Below, one piece after another: positions 1 through 7,034 of a DNA stretch of 11,174 nt. The DNA is taken from positions 1 through 11,174 of the forward strand of contig JAZRGE010000023.1 of assembly GCA_045644025.1 (NCBI GenBank), written 5' to 3'. Position numbers and translations under genes: made by a program. Numbering within the stretch: position 1 is the first letter of the stretch; every line of letters begins with the position of its first letter. This DNA is from JAZRGE01 sp045644025. Its GTDB lineage: Bacteria > Bacillota > Clostridia > Oscillospirales > Acutalibacteraceae. The notes beneath the pieces are model-generated. The model did no database searches and had not been told where the DNA came from. It saw only the letters and a list, made by a program, of their open reading frames with translations.

Positions 1-816
1 CCAATATATAGTGTGGAAACGAAGAATATCCTTGCCGATAATGTGCACGTCGGCAGGCCAATATTTATTGAAGAGCTCACCGCTGCCATCGGGATCGTAG
101 CCCAAGGCGGTGATATAATTGGAAAGGGCATCTATCCAAACGTAGATAACGTGGCCCTCATCAAACGTTACGGGAATACCCCACTTAAAGGACGTGCGTG
201 AAACGCAAAGATCCTGCAGACCGGGCTTAAGGAAGTTGTTCACCATTTCCTTCTTGCGGGATTCGGGGGCAATAAAATCGGGGTTTTCCTCGATATGCTT
301 TTCCAGAGCAGCCTGATACTTGCTCATCTTAAAGAAATATGCCTCTTCCTTAGCCTGCTTCACTTCGCCGCCGCAATCGGGGCATTTGCCATCCACAAGC
401 TGAGTCTCTGTATAAAAAGTCTCGCAAGCCACGCAATAGTGGCCCTCGTAGGCGCCTTTATAAATATCGCCCTGATCGTAGAACTTCTTGAATATCTTCT
501 GAACTGTTTTCACGTGGTAATCATCGGTGGTGCGGATAAACTTGTCATAGGAAGAGTTCATAAGATCCCAAATTCCGCGAACCTCTCCTGCCACCTTGTC
601 CACATATTGCTGGGGCTCCACACCTGCGGCCTTGGCATATTCTTCTATTTTCTGGCCGTGCTCATCGGTGCCTGTAAGGAAAAAAACATCATCGCCGCAC
701 ATTCGCCTGAATCGGGCAATAGCATCGGTAAGCACGATCTCATAAGTGTTGCCGATGTGGGGCTTGCGGGATGTGTAGGCAATAGCGGTGGTGATGTAAT
801 ACTTTTTGTTAGACAT
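1..816 (-). CDS. metG: Methionyl-tRNA synthetase, N-terminal 272 residues (runs off left edge)
   Basis: Charges tRNA-Met with methionine in the cytoplasm (class I synthetase). Seen: the class I HIGH signature appears as HIGN (residues 20-23), followed by LTGTDEHGQK (48-57). A zinc knuckle has CVAC (128-131) and CPDC (145-148), the single-knuckle arrangement common in Firmicutes. VWIDALSNY (226-234) and GKDILRFHTIYW (261-272) follow, both typical of the catalytic core. The KMSKS loop, anticodon-binding domain and any C-terminal tRNA-binding domain lie outside the window; related enzymes are about 640-670 residues. The ATG at 816 is chosen because AGGAGGTA (828-821) sits just upstream. The inferred leader is only about 50 nt, too short for a T-box or SAM riboswitch, so no amino-acid-sensing leader is visible. 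The gene is divergent from the flavoprotein gene at 952. Confidence 0.96.
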   Translation of the reverse strand, partial: MSNKKYYITTAIAYTSRKPHIGNTYEIVLTDAIARFRRMCGDDVFFLTGTDEHGQKIEEYAKAAGVEPQQYVDKVAGEVRGIWDLMNSSYDKFIRTTDDYHVKTVQKIFKKFYDQGDIYKGAYEGHYCVACETFYTETQLVDGKCPDCGGEVKQAKEEAYFFKMSKYQAALEKHIEENPDFIAPESRKKEMVNNFLKPGLQDLCVSRTSFKWGIPVTFDEGHVIYVWIDALSNYITALGYDPDGSGELFNKYWPADVHIIGKDILRFHTIYW

Positions 817-870
817 AATTTACCTCCTGTCCGCAAGGCGAATGGGCCAAGCGGGTGATTTACAAAGTGT

Positions 871-898
871 ATTATAACATATTTTTTTCCAATTACAA
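871..898 (-). promoter_or_regulatory. Predicted sigma-A promoter of metG
   Basis: Read on the minus strand, TTGTAA (898-893) and TATAAT (876-871) are separated by 16 nt. Transcription would begin near 864 and give a leader of about 50 nt. The -35 box occupies the same bases as the best -35 candidate of the divergent gene. This is a pattern call from sequence only. Confidence 0.6.
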
Positions 899-923
899 GT
901 ATTGCGAAAGAATAGTTTATAAT
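893..923 (+). promoter_or_regulatory. Predicted promoter of the flavoprotein gene, overlapping the metG promoter
   Basis: A perfect TATAAT lies at 918-923, about 28 nt before the start codon. The best -35 match is TTACAA at 893-898, with a long 19-nt spacer. TTGCGA (902-907) is too close (10 nt) to serve. The -10 is convincing and the -35 is weak. Confidence 0.5.
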
Positions 924-951
924 GTAAAATAGCCTTTAGAGGTGAGACCTT

Positions 952-2166
952 ATGAATAAATGCTACGATATTGCCATAATAGGCGGCGGTGCCGTGGGGC
1001 TTATTGCCGCCGTGGCCGCCAAGCGCCACAGGGCCGATCTTTCGGTGGCTGTTTTCGAGAAGGAAGACAGAGTGGGCAAAAAGCTTCTACGCACAGGCAA
1101 CGGACGCTGCAATATCACAAATAAATATATAAACGAGGATAGATATCACGGGCAGGATGTGGAATTCATCGAAGCCGCATTTGATAGGTTCCCCCGAGCC
1201 ACGGTGGAGCGCTTCTTCCGCTCGGTGGGCGTGATGATAGACTACGTTCCCGATGGCCGTGCCTACCCTGCTTCTTATCAGGCTTCGGCCGTGCTGGACG
1301 CGCTTCGCTTTGCAGGCGAAGAGCTGGGTGTGGAATATATCTGCAGCCAAGAAATAAGTGATATAAAGCCGAAGAACAGCGGTTTTTCGCTTTCGGGCGA
1401 CCAATATTTTGCAAAGCGTGTGATTGCTGCCTACGGCACCTCAGCAGGGCTTCGCACTCCCACCTCTCCCCTTTTGGAAAAAATGGGCTATAAAGCGGTG
1501 GAAATAAAGCCTGCCATAGTGGCAATAAAGACCGATCCTTTTTACGTACGCCAGCTCAAAGGCATAAAGTTTGAAGGCTCTGTTTCGGCTGTGAAGGATT
1601 CGGTGAAGCTTAAGACATCGGAAGGAGAAGTCCTTTTCGCCGAAGATGGTATTTCGGGGCCACCTGCATTGGATATTGCAAGGCTTATTTCTCACAAGAG
1701 AGCCGATCAGGTGAGCCTGGATATTATGCCCACCTACTCCTTTGAAGAACTGGTAGATATACTAAAAGAGCGCAGGGCACTTTTTGCAGGCAGAGAAATG
1801 GAAAACTTCTTTGTGGGAATGGTGAACAAGCGGCTGGGGCAGATAATAGTGAAATACAGCGGAGTGGAACTGCACAGCAGAGTTTCGGAATTAACCGACG
1901 ATAAGCTGCAGGTGCTGGCCTGGGCGCTTAAGGATTTTCGCATTAAGGCCACAGGCACCCAAAGCCTTGCCAACGCTCAGGTGGCGGCAGGCGGAATTGC
2001 CACAGATCAATTTAATCCCTTCACCTTGGAATCCAAGCTCCACAAGGGCCTTTTTGCCGCAGGAGAATTGCTGGATATCGATGGTGATTGCGGCGGATTT
2101 AATCTGCAATGGGCTTGGTCTTCGGGCCTTTTGGCTGCGGAAAGCGCCTGCAACAGCATAGAATAA
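952..2166 (+). CDS. BaiN/HI0933-family FAD-dependent oxidoreductase (NAD(P)/FAD flavoprotein)
   Basis: A cytoplasmic flavoprotein of the HI0933/YhiN/BaiN family, 404 residues, the usual length for the group. Seen: an N-terminal Rossmann dinucleotide-binding motif GGGAVG (11-16) after a hydrophobic beta strand, and a glutamate in VFEKE at the expected ribose-binding position. The family block GKKLLRTGNGRCNITN (42-57) and a C-terminal FAD-contacting block with GDCGGFNLQWAW are both present. Known: one clostridial member, BaiN, was reported to reduce bile-acid intermediates, but the family is far wider than bile-acid users and most members have no established substrate. No other bai genes are here, so a bile-acid role is not supported. 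The start is backed by an AGAGGTGAG ribosome site (938-946). The gene converges on the zinc-ribbon gene and shares its terminator. Confidence 0.9.
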   Translation: MNKCYDIAIIGGGAVGLIAAVAAKRHRADLSVAVFEKEDRVGKKLLRTGNGRCNITNKYINEDRYHGQDVEFIEAAFDRFPRATVERFFRSVGVMIDYVPDGRAYPASYQASAVLDALRFAGEELGVEYICSQEISDIKPKNSGFSLSGDQYFAKRVIAAYGTSAGLRTPTSPLLEKMGYKAVEIKPAIVAIKTDPFYVRQLKGIKFEGSVSAVKDSVKLKTSEGEVLFAEDGISGPPALDIARLISHKRADQVSLDIMPTYSFEELVDILKERRALFAGREMENFFVGMVNKRLGQIIVKYSGVELHSRVSELTDDKLQVLAWALKDFRIKATGTQSLANAQVAAGGIATDQFNPFTLESKLHKGLFAAGELLDIDGDCGGFNLQWAWSSGLLAAESACNSIE

Positions 2167-2173
2167 GCAAAAG

Positions 2174-2201
2174 AAAAAGCACCCCGCAGGGTGCTTTTTT
2201 T
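2174..2201. terminator. Bidirectional intrinsic terminator between convergent genes
   Basis: GCACCC (2179-2184), loop CGCA and GGGTGC (2189-2194) form the core. The stem is extended by five A:T pairs, with a T tract on the plus strand and a partial one on the minus strand. It starts 7 nt after the flavoprotein stop and abuts the stop of the minus-strand zinc-ribbon gene, so it can end both transcripts. Confidence 0.88.
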
Positions 2202-2202
2202 A

Positions 2203-3567
2203 TTAGTAATAATAGCCTGTTAAATAATTGATTCTTTCGCAAATGCCCTCGGCACCGATATCTAAGATCGGAAGCGGAGCAAATCTCGGTTTGCCATCGC
2301 CTGCCAAATAGTAGGGCGTGCCGGAATAGATCTTCACTCCGTCCAGATAAATGGTGTAGGTATCGTCGTTGGCGTTTCCGTCACAATAAGGCGCCCATTT
2401 AGCCATACCTTCCCCATTAAGGGAGATCACTATTCTTTGGCCGTCGCCATCCATAGCGGCGTATTCCAGATGCTCGGTTGTGATAATATCACCCAACTTG
2501 GAGGATCTGATCACAAAATTCTCCATATTAATATTTTCCATGGAATCAAGCCTGTAGCCGTCGCCACTGCGCAGGAACTTAGCCTTATAAATATCGTTGG
2601 TATAGTCTTCCACGAAAAGAGCTGTCCAAAAATCGGAGCTGCTATTGATGGATTCTTCGGGAATCACCATAGAATTTCGCACCAAATTATAGCCGGGATA
2701 GCCCATAGCACCCACGAAATAATAAACGCCGTCGGAATCTTCATAAAGCTCGGATTCCACGTTCTGCATGGCGTTTTCCGTGAACCACGCAGCACAATGC
2801 TCCTTAACTTCGGAAATAGAAGAGCATCCCTCGATTTTGCACACGGTGTAAACACCTGTGGTGATTGCTTCTGTGTTGAAGCCTGCTTTTCTCATTATAG
2901 AAGCAGCCTTTTCGGGATCCGTCACTTCCCTGCCCTCGCAGGGGCAAATGCCGAAATAGCCGAAGGAAGTGTAGTGGCTCACATATTCTTCGAAACACTC
3001 GGGATTGCGATCGGTAAGGGTGGTGTAGGGGGGCTTAAACGTGGATTCCACTTTGGAGGAAGTGCCGCTTGATGGCTTGTTGGGGCTTATCACGATCTGG
3101 CTCACCGTGGGCTTGGTGGCCACCACAGAGTTGCCGCCCTTGTTGGGACGCCTTTTGCCGCCCGAAGAGGTGGCGCCGCCTACCAGCACAATCACGGCCA
3201 CAAGAAGAACCGCTGCGATCACGTAAAGGGTGTAGGCCACCGCGGCCAGCACCTTGCTGCCCGCAGAATTTTTGGGGGGCACAGCCATAACGGGTGTTGC
3301 TGCCTTAACAGGAGTTGCGGCCAGAACAGGAGCTTCTACATCCACAGGAACTGCACCTGCGGGCAAGCCGCAGTTAGGGCAAAACTTTCCTTCAGGTGCG
3401 ATGGACGTACCGCAGGATGCGCAAAAAGTCTCTTTGTCTGTTGCGGTCTCTTCGGCAGGCGCGGCAATTTCGGCCGCCGCAATTTCTTCGGCGGGAGCGG
3501 GAGTGCCGCAGGTGGGGCAGAATTTTTCGCCTTCGCTGAGCGGTGTGTTGCAATTCAAACAATTCAT
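2203..3567 (-). CDS. Double zinc-ribbon, single-pass membrane protein of unknown function
   Basis: 454 residues. Two short zinc ribbons have CxxC pairs at C3/C6 with C17/C20 and at C49/C52 with C63/C66. An Ala/Glu-rich linker separates them, and an Ala/Pro/Val-rich stretch (about 71-100) follows. One strong membrane segment spans about 106-130. A basic Gly/Lys/Arg patch and a Ser/Thr/Pro-rich linker lead to a C-terminal region (about 180-454) in which I recognise no domain; it contains several cysteines. Known: this zinc-ribbon plus membrane-anchor plan is common in Firmicutes, with the ribbons usually placed inside the cell and the C-terminal part outside. That topology is inferred here. The ATG at 3567 is chosen because GGAGGG (3580-3575) lies 7 nt upstream; a TTG at 3588 has no such site. 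The gene begins 13 nt after the SH3b/Big2 gene stop, so the two are one operon. Confidence 0.85.
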   Translation of the reverse strand: MNCLNCNTPLSEGEKFCPTCGTPAPAEEIAAAEIAAPAEETATDKETFCASCGTSIAPEGKFCPNCGLPAGAVPVDVEAPVLAATPVKAATPVMAVPPKNSAGSKVLAAVAYTLYVIAAVLLVAVIVLVGGATSSGGKRRPNKGGNSVVATKPTVSQIVISPNKPSSGTSSKVESTFKPPYTTLTDRNPECFEEYVSHYTSFGYFGICPCEGREVTDPEKAASIMRKAGFNTEAITTGVYTVCKIEGCSSISEVKEHCAAWFTENAMQNVESELYEDSDGVYYFVGAMGYPGYNLVRNSMVIPEESINSSSDFWTALFVEDYTNDIYKAKFLRSGDGYRLDSMENINMENFVIRSSKLGDIITTEHLEYAAMDGDGQRIVISLNGEGMAKWAPYCDGNANDDTYTIYLDGVKIYSGTPYYLAGDGKPRFAPLPILDIGAEGICERINYLTGYYY

Positions 3568-3580
3568 ATTCTCACCCTCC

Positions 3581-4864
3581 TTATTCAATCATCACAAGGC
3601 AGGAATCATCCAGGCCCGAATCGGAACCCACCGTGATAAGAACAACACCCTTGCGGTGTGCTGTGATCTTACCGGTGTTTACATCAATGGAAGCTACCGA
3701 GCTGTCGCTGCTTGCCCAGCAAACGCCACTGTCGTTGGTCTCGGCCTCCACGGTGAAGGTGCTGCCAACAGAGATCTTTCTGATGCCTTCCACGTTGATA
3801 TATGTTTGAGCCGACCAACCTTCCAGCGTGCGGTTGGCATAGGTTATTCGCATTCTATACCACACGGGATAATCAGGGTCGTTGGTGTTCTCGGGAATTT
3901 CAATCGTCACTATGGAATACTGAGTCTGCTTCACACAGCTATCCGGATCGTAGGGATCGATAAGCACGGGGCTGTAAGACCTGGCCGGGCCTTCGCGAAG
4001 GTTCAGCCAGGAGGTATCCTTCTTCATTGTGACAACGCCGATCTTGCTGGTGCTGCAATTAGAGATATAGAGATATTTTTCGGCACCCACAACGTTGTTT
4101 TCACCGTTGCCGCCCTGCATGGTGCTTTCGCCTTTCAGCGCATAAGGATCGTAGCAGATGGTGGCGTTCTTAAGATATTCATTGAGCTTGGAGAAGAATT
4201 GGCTGCCCTTGGAACCGCCGCCCTGAGCGCTGGCTTCCACCACAAGGGAATTCTGATCCTTATATTCGGGCTGCATACTTCCGTTAAATCGGAAAAGAGC
4301 ATAGGAATAGCTCTGGGTGTAGTTGCCCGAAATATCCTGAGAATAATCCAGCAGATAATCAAGCCCATCAATATTAAGCAGGAAGAGAGAACCGTTGGCA
4401 CCGGATTTGGAATAAACAGAGGAGATCATATCGCCAAACAGAGCATATATCTCCACCATATGATCCTTGCCATCGCGATAGTAGCAGACTGCTTCCTTGC
4501 CTTCCATATCACATATATCGGCAAGCTTTATCTTCACGTCGGTCTTGCCCATATTTTCAAGGCTTTCGGCCATGGAAATGCACAGGTTGCGGAAAAGATC
4601 CAGCTTTTCATCGCTATCGGGCTTATTTGCGGAAGCGCCGCCCGTGTTCCTCAAAATATTAAGCATATTTCCGCAGGAAAATAGAATACAAAGTGCGCTG
4701 AGCACGGCCACTGCCGCCTGCAGCGCCTTGGCAGCGCTCTTTTTGCGAAGCGCAACAGCGCAGACCACCAAAACAGTGGCCAAAGCAAACAAAATAATGG
4801 GGAGAAGCGAAATACTGAACGCGCTGCTTGAACTGGCAACGCTGGATATCATAGATCCGCCCAT
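3581..4864 (-). CDS. Membrane-anchored protein with SH3b and Big2 (bacterial Ig-like) domains
   Basis: 427 residues. Two membrane segments lie at about 17-38 and 48-66, joined by a basic RKKSAAK loop; by the positive-inside rule both termini face outward. The middle (about 80-275) is unrecognised. An SH3b-like domain covers about 278-357 (WLNLREGPARSYSPVL, then WYRMRI and LEGWSAQTYI), the class that often binds cell-wall peptides. A Big2 fold covers about 360-426, ending in the characteristic ASSDSSVASIDVNTGKITA pattern (384-402). A role at the cell wall is inference from these domains. The ATG at 4864 is chosen because AAGGAG (4878-4873) lies 8 nt upstream. An in-frame ATG at 4897 overlaps the -10 box, so it would not be transcribed from this promoter. 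First gene of a two-gene operon with the zinc-ribbon protein. Confidence 0.85.
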   Translation of the reverse strand: MGGSMISSVASSSSAFSISLLPIILFALATVLVVCAVALRKKSAAKALQAAVAVLSALCILFSCGNMLNILRNTGGASANKPDSDEKLDLFRNLCISMAESLENMGKTDVKIKLADICDMEGKEAVCYYRDGKDHMVEIYALFGDMISSVYSKSGANGSLFLLNIDGLDYLLDYSQDISGNYTQSYSYALFRFNGSMQPEYKDQNSLVVEASAQGGGSKGSQFFSKLNEYLKNATICYDPYALKGESTMQGGNGENNVVGAEKYLYISNCSTSKIGVVTMKKDTSWLNLREGPARSYSPVLIDPYDPDSCVKQTQYSIVTIEIPENTNDPDYPVWYRMRITYANRTLEGWSAQTYINVEGIRKISVGSTFTVEAETNDSGVCWASSDSSVASIDVNTGKITAHRKGVVLITVGSDSGLDDSCLVMIE

Positions 4865-4888
4865 CACGATCACTCCTTTTCTATCTTC

Positions 4889-4917
4889 TTTATACATTAT
4901 ATTGCATAATATGTCAA
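4889..4917 (-). promoter_or_regulatory. Consensus sigma-A promoter of the SH3b/Big2 and zinc-ribbon operon
   Basis: On the minus strand TTGACA (4917-4912), a 17-nt spacer and TATAAA (4894-4889). The -35 overlaps the last two bases of the rhaD terminator stem. Transcription would start near 4882, giving a leader of under 20 nt that holds just the ribosome site. Confidence 0.82.
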
Positions 4918-4951
4918 GAAAGCACCCCGATACTATTCGGGGTGCTTTCTT
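4916..4951 (-). terminator. Intrinsic terminator of the rhaBAD operon
   Basis: A perfect 15-bp inverted repeat: one arm at 4916-4930, a 6-nt loop (4931-4936) and the other arm at 4937-4951. The A/T end supplies a TTTCTT tract in the minus-strand transcript. It begins 2 nt after the rhaD stop codon. The core AAAGCACCCCG is identical to that of the terminator at 2174-2201. Confidence 0.88.
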
Positions 4952-4953
4952 AA

Positions 4954-5769
4954 TTAAAGGCTAAGAAAATCCTTGCGGTAGCTAAGGCCAAATGCATTGG
5001 CCACAGCGGCAAGTTCGCTATCGTGAATGGTGTTCACTCTGGGCAGATGGGCCGTGAGCATATAAAGCTGGGCGGCTTTTTCCACAGTCTCAATAAGGCC
5101 ATAGGCTTCGTCCATATTGCGGCCTGCACCGTAGATTCCGTGCATACCCCAAACCACCAAGCGATAGTCCAGCATCTTTTTTGCGGTGGCCTCACCTATC
5201 TCATTATTTCCGCAGACCATCCAGGGCAGCACGCCGATGCCATCGGGGAAGACCACGATGCACTCGGTGCAGGTCTGCCAAAGAGAATGGGTAAACTTCT
5301 TATCGTCCAGTTCGTGAACGAAGTTCATAGCGAGGGTGTAGGTGGGGTGGCTGTGCATGATCACACGGTTGGCAGGATCCTTTGAAAGCCTGGCCATATG
5401 GCTCATAAGATGTGCAGGCAGCTCACTTGTGAAGCGGCCGCCATCGGCATAACCCCAAAGCAGATCGGCCGTGCAACCGTCGTTGGCGATGCGGATGATG
5501 CCCAGATTGTTCTCGGGATCGGCTTCCACATTCTTAAAATATTTGCCCGTTCCCGTGACGATAAATATTTTACCTATAAGGGCTGTAGCATCAAAATTAA
5601 GGGGAATATTGCGGATAGATTCATCTATGTTCAGGTATTCAGCAACCTCCGCTTCCTCCAGCATATAGCTTATGTTTCCTCCGTTTCGCTCGTCCCATCC
5701 GAGGCGATACATATTGGAGCAGGTCTTCTTCATCTCCTCCACAAAGGGAGCCTTAAAAATATCCTTCAT
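4954..5769 (-). CDS. rhaD: L-rhamnulose-1-phosphate aldolase
   Basis: Class II zinc aldolase that splits L-rhamnulose 1-phosphate into dihydroxyacetone phosphate and L-lactaldehyde in the cytoplasm. 271 residues, against about 274 in E. coli. Seen: a zinc site of His139 and His141 in MHSHPT plus His210 in WGMHG, and a catalytic Glu116 in TSELPAH. These match E. coli His141, His143, His212 and Glu117. The phosphate-binding NGGNIS motif (29-34) and TGTGK (72-76) are present. The start chosen is the ATG at 5769, 7 nt after the rhaA stop; longer in-frame extensions merely reuse the end of rhaA. The ribosome site (AAGGAAAGAGAAG) lies inside the rhaA 3' end and is weaker than others here, so translation is probably coupled to rhaA. 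Last gene of the operon. Confidence 0.96.
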   Translation of the reverse strand: MKDIFKAPFVEEMKKTCSNMYRLGWDERNGGNISYMLEEAEVAEYLNIDESIRNIPLNFDATALIGKIFIVTGTGKYFKNVEADPENNLGIIRIANDGCTADLLWGYADGGRFTSELPAHLMSHMARLSKDPANRVIMHSHPTYTLAMNFVHELDDKKFTHSLWQTCTECIVVFPDGIGVLPWMVCGNNEIGEATAKKMLDYRLVVWGMHGIYGAGRNMDEAYGLIETVEKAAQLYMLTAHLPRVNTIHDSELAAVANAFGLSYRKDFLSL

Positions 5770-5776
5770 TGGGTTT

Positions 5777-7033
5777 TCACACTTCTCTTTCCTTAATAGC
5801 CTTTTCTTCCCAGGCACGAATCTCATCAAACCATTCCATGCCTGCGCTCTTGCCGCAACGGCGGCAATACTCTGCCCAAATTTCGCCGAAAGGCATTGTC
5901 TTCATCTCTTCCTGAACCACCATCAGCTTGGTCCAATCGCCCTTATCCTGCAGCTCGCGGAGCATATCGTTGGGCTGAAGCAAAGCAAAAAGCAGCGCCT
6001 TCTGCAGATTGCGGAAGCCCGTGACCCACGCCGAGATACGATTGATGGATGCATCAAAATAATCCAGCGCTATAAAGACTTTATCGATTCCGCAGCGCAC
6101 TATCTCCTTGGCCATTTCCTTGGTCTCATCATCGAAGAGCACCACGTGATCGGAATCCCAGCGCACCCCGCGGGTGACGTGCAGAGCAATTTTTTTATCG
6201 TAGGCCATAAGGGCCGATATCTTATCCGAAACCACTTCGGTGGGGTGATAATGTCCGTTGTCCATAAGGCAGATGCAATCATCCCTGGAAGAGGCGTATT
6301 TCAAGCACCATTCGGCCGAGCCCACGGTGTAGCTTTCCACACCGATTCCAAAAACCTTGCTTTCGGCGCAAGGATAAACCTTTTCTTTATCAAAAGGTTC
6401 GGAAAGGATCTCATCGAAAGACTGCTTATAGCGCTGGCGAGGGCCCAAACGATCGGCAGGAATATCCTTAAAGCCGTCGCCTGTCCATATATTCATAACA
6501 CAGGGCTCGCCCAGTTCATCGGCCAGATATTGGGAGATGCGCACCGATGCCTTACCATGCTCCACCCAGAACTTTCTTGTTTCTTCATTGGGGGAAGAAA
6601 GGGTGAGCGGATCGCACTTGGGGTGGGAGAAAAAGGTGGGATTAAAATCGCAACCCATATTGCGCTCACGGCAAAAATCTACCCACTTTTTGAAGTGTTT
6701 AGGCTCCAGTTTATCTCTATCCACCCAGCCGCCGTTTTCTTCATCAAAAATAGCGTAGCTGGCATGGAGATTCAACTTAACCTTACCCGGCACCAGAGAT
6801 ATCACTTTATCGATATCGTCCATTAGCTGCTGAGGTGTGGTGGCCCTGCCGGGATAATTTCCCGTTGTTTGAATTCCGCCTGTAAGGGGCTTGTTGGGGT
6901 CGGTATCAAAGCCGCGCACATCGTCGCCCTGCCAGCAATGCAGAGCCACGGGCACAGTCATGAGCTTTTCTATGGCAGCTTCAGTATCTATTCCGTACGC
7001 TGCATAGCATTTTTTTGCATTTTCGTATCCCAT
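5777..7033 (-). CDS. rhaA: L-rhamnose isomerase
   Basis: Interconverts L-rhamnose and L-rhamnulose, the first step of the pathway, as a cytoplasmic metal-dependent TIM-barrel enzyme. 418 residues, essentially the E. coli length (419). Seen: the near-invariant HCWQGDDVRGF block (32-42). Candidate metal ligands are Glu233 (VESYTVGS), Asp258 and His261 (MDNGHYHPTE), His285 (ALHVTRG), Asp293 and Asp295 (RWDSDHV) and Asp324 (ALDYFD). Their order and spacing follow the two-metal site known for E. coli RhaA. The ATG at 7033 lies one base after the rhaB stop (TAA-A-ATG), and its ribosome site GAGGTG is within the last rhaB codons, so the two are translationally coupled. It sits between rhaB and rhaD in the same order as E. 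coli rhaBAD. Confidence 0.97.
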   Translation of the reverse strand: MGYENAKKCYAAYGIDTEAAIEKLMTVPVALHCWQGDDVRGFDTDPNKPLTGGIQTTGNYPGRATTPQQLMDDIDKVISLVPGKVKLNLHASYAIFDEENGGWVDRDKLEPKHFKKWVDFCRERNMGCDFNPTFFSHPKCDPLTLSSPNEETRKFWVEHGKASVRISQYLADELGEPCVMNIWTGDGFKDIPADRLGPRQRYKQSFDEILSEPFDKEKVYPCAESKVFGIGVESYTVGSAEWCLKYASSRDDCICLMDNGHYHPTEVVSDKISALMAYDKKIALHVTRGVRWDSDHVVLFDDETKEMAKEIVRCGIDKVFIALDYFDASINRISAWVTGFRNLQKALLFALLQPNDMLRELQDKGDWTKLMVVQEEMKTMPFGEIWAEYCRRCGKSAGMEWFDEIRAWEEKAIKEREV

Positions 7034-7034
7034 T

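Noticed and set aside
295..858. Plus-strand open frame of 187 codons at the left end
   Set aside because: It is antisense to metG, whose motifs (HIGN, zinc knuckle, WIDALSNY) fix the coding strand.
817..951. T-box or SAM riboswitch ahead of metG
   Set aside because: The predicted leader is about 50 nt and shows neither a T-box core nor multi-stem structure.
952..2166. Bile-acid reductase (baiN) as a specific name for the flavoprotein
   Set aside because: Similarity is at family level only and no other bile-acid genes are nearby, so a specific gene symbol would overstate the evidence.
3254..4684. Long open frame of 476 codons on the plus strand
   Set aside because: It lies antisense to the zinc-ribbon and SH3b/Big2 genes, has no ribosome site or domain, and both antisense genes have clear domains, starts and a promoter.
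4865..4897. Upstream ATG at 4897 as start of the SH3b/Big2 protein
   Set aside because: This codon overlaps the -10 box of the only good promoter, so it would not be in the transcript. The ATG at 4864 has a well-placed ribosome site.
5672..6826. Long plus-strand open frame of 384 codons opposite rhaA and rhaD
   Set aside because: RhaA and RhaD are unmistakable on the other strand. The frame has no recognisable protein features.
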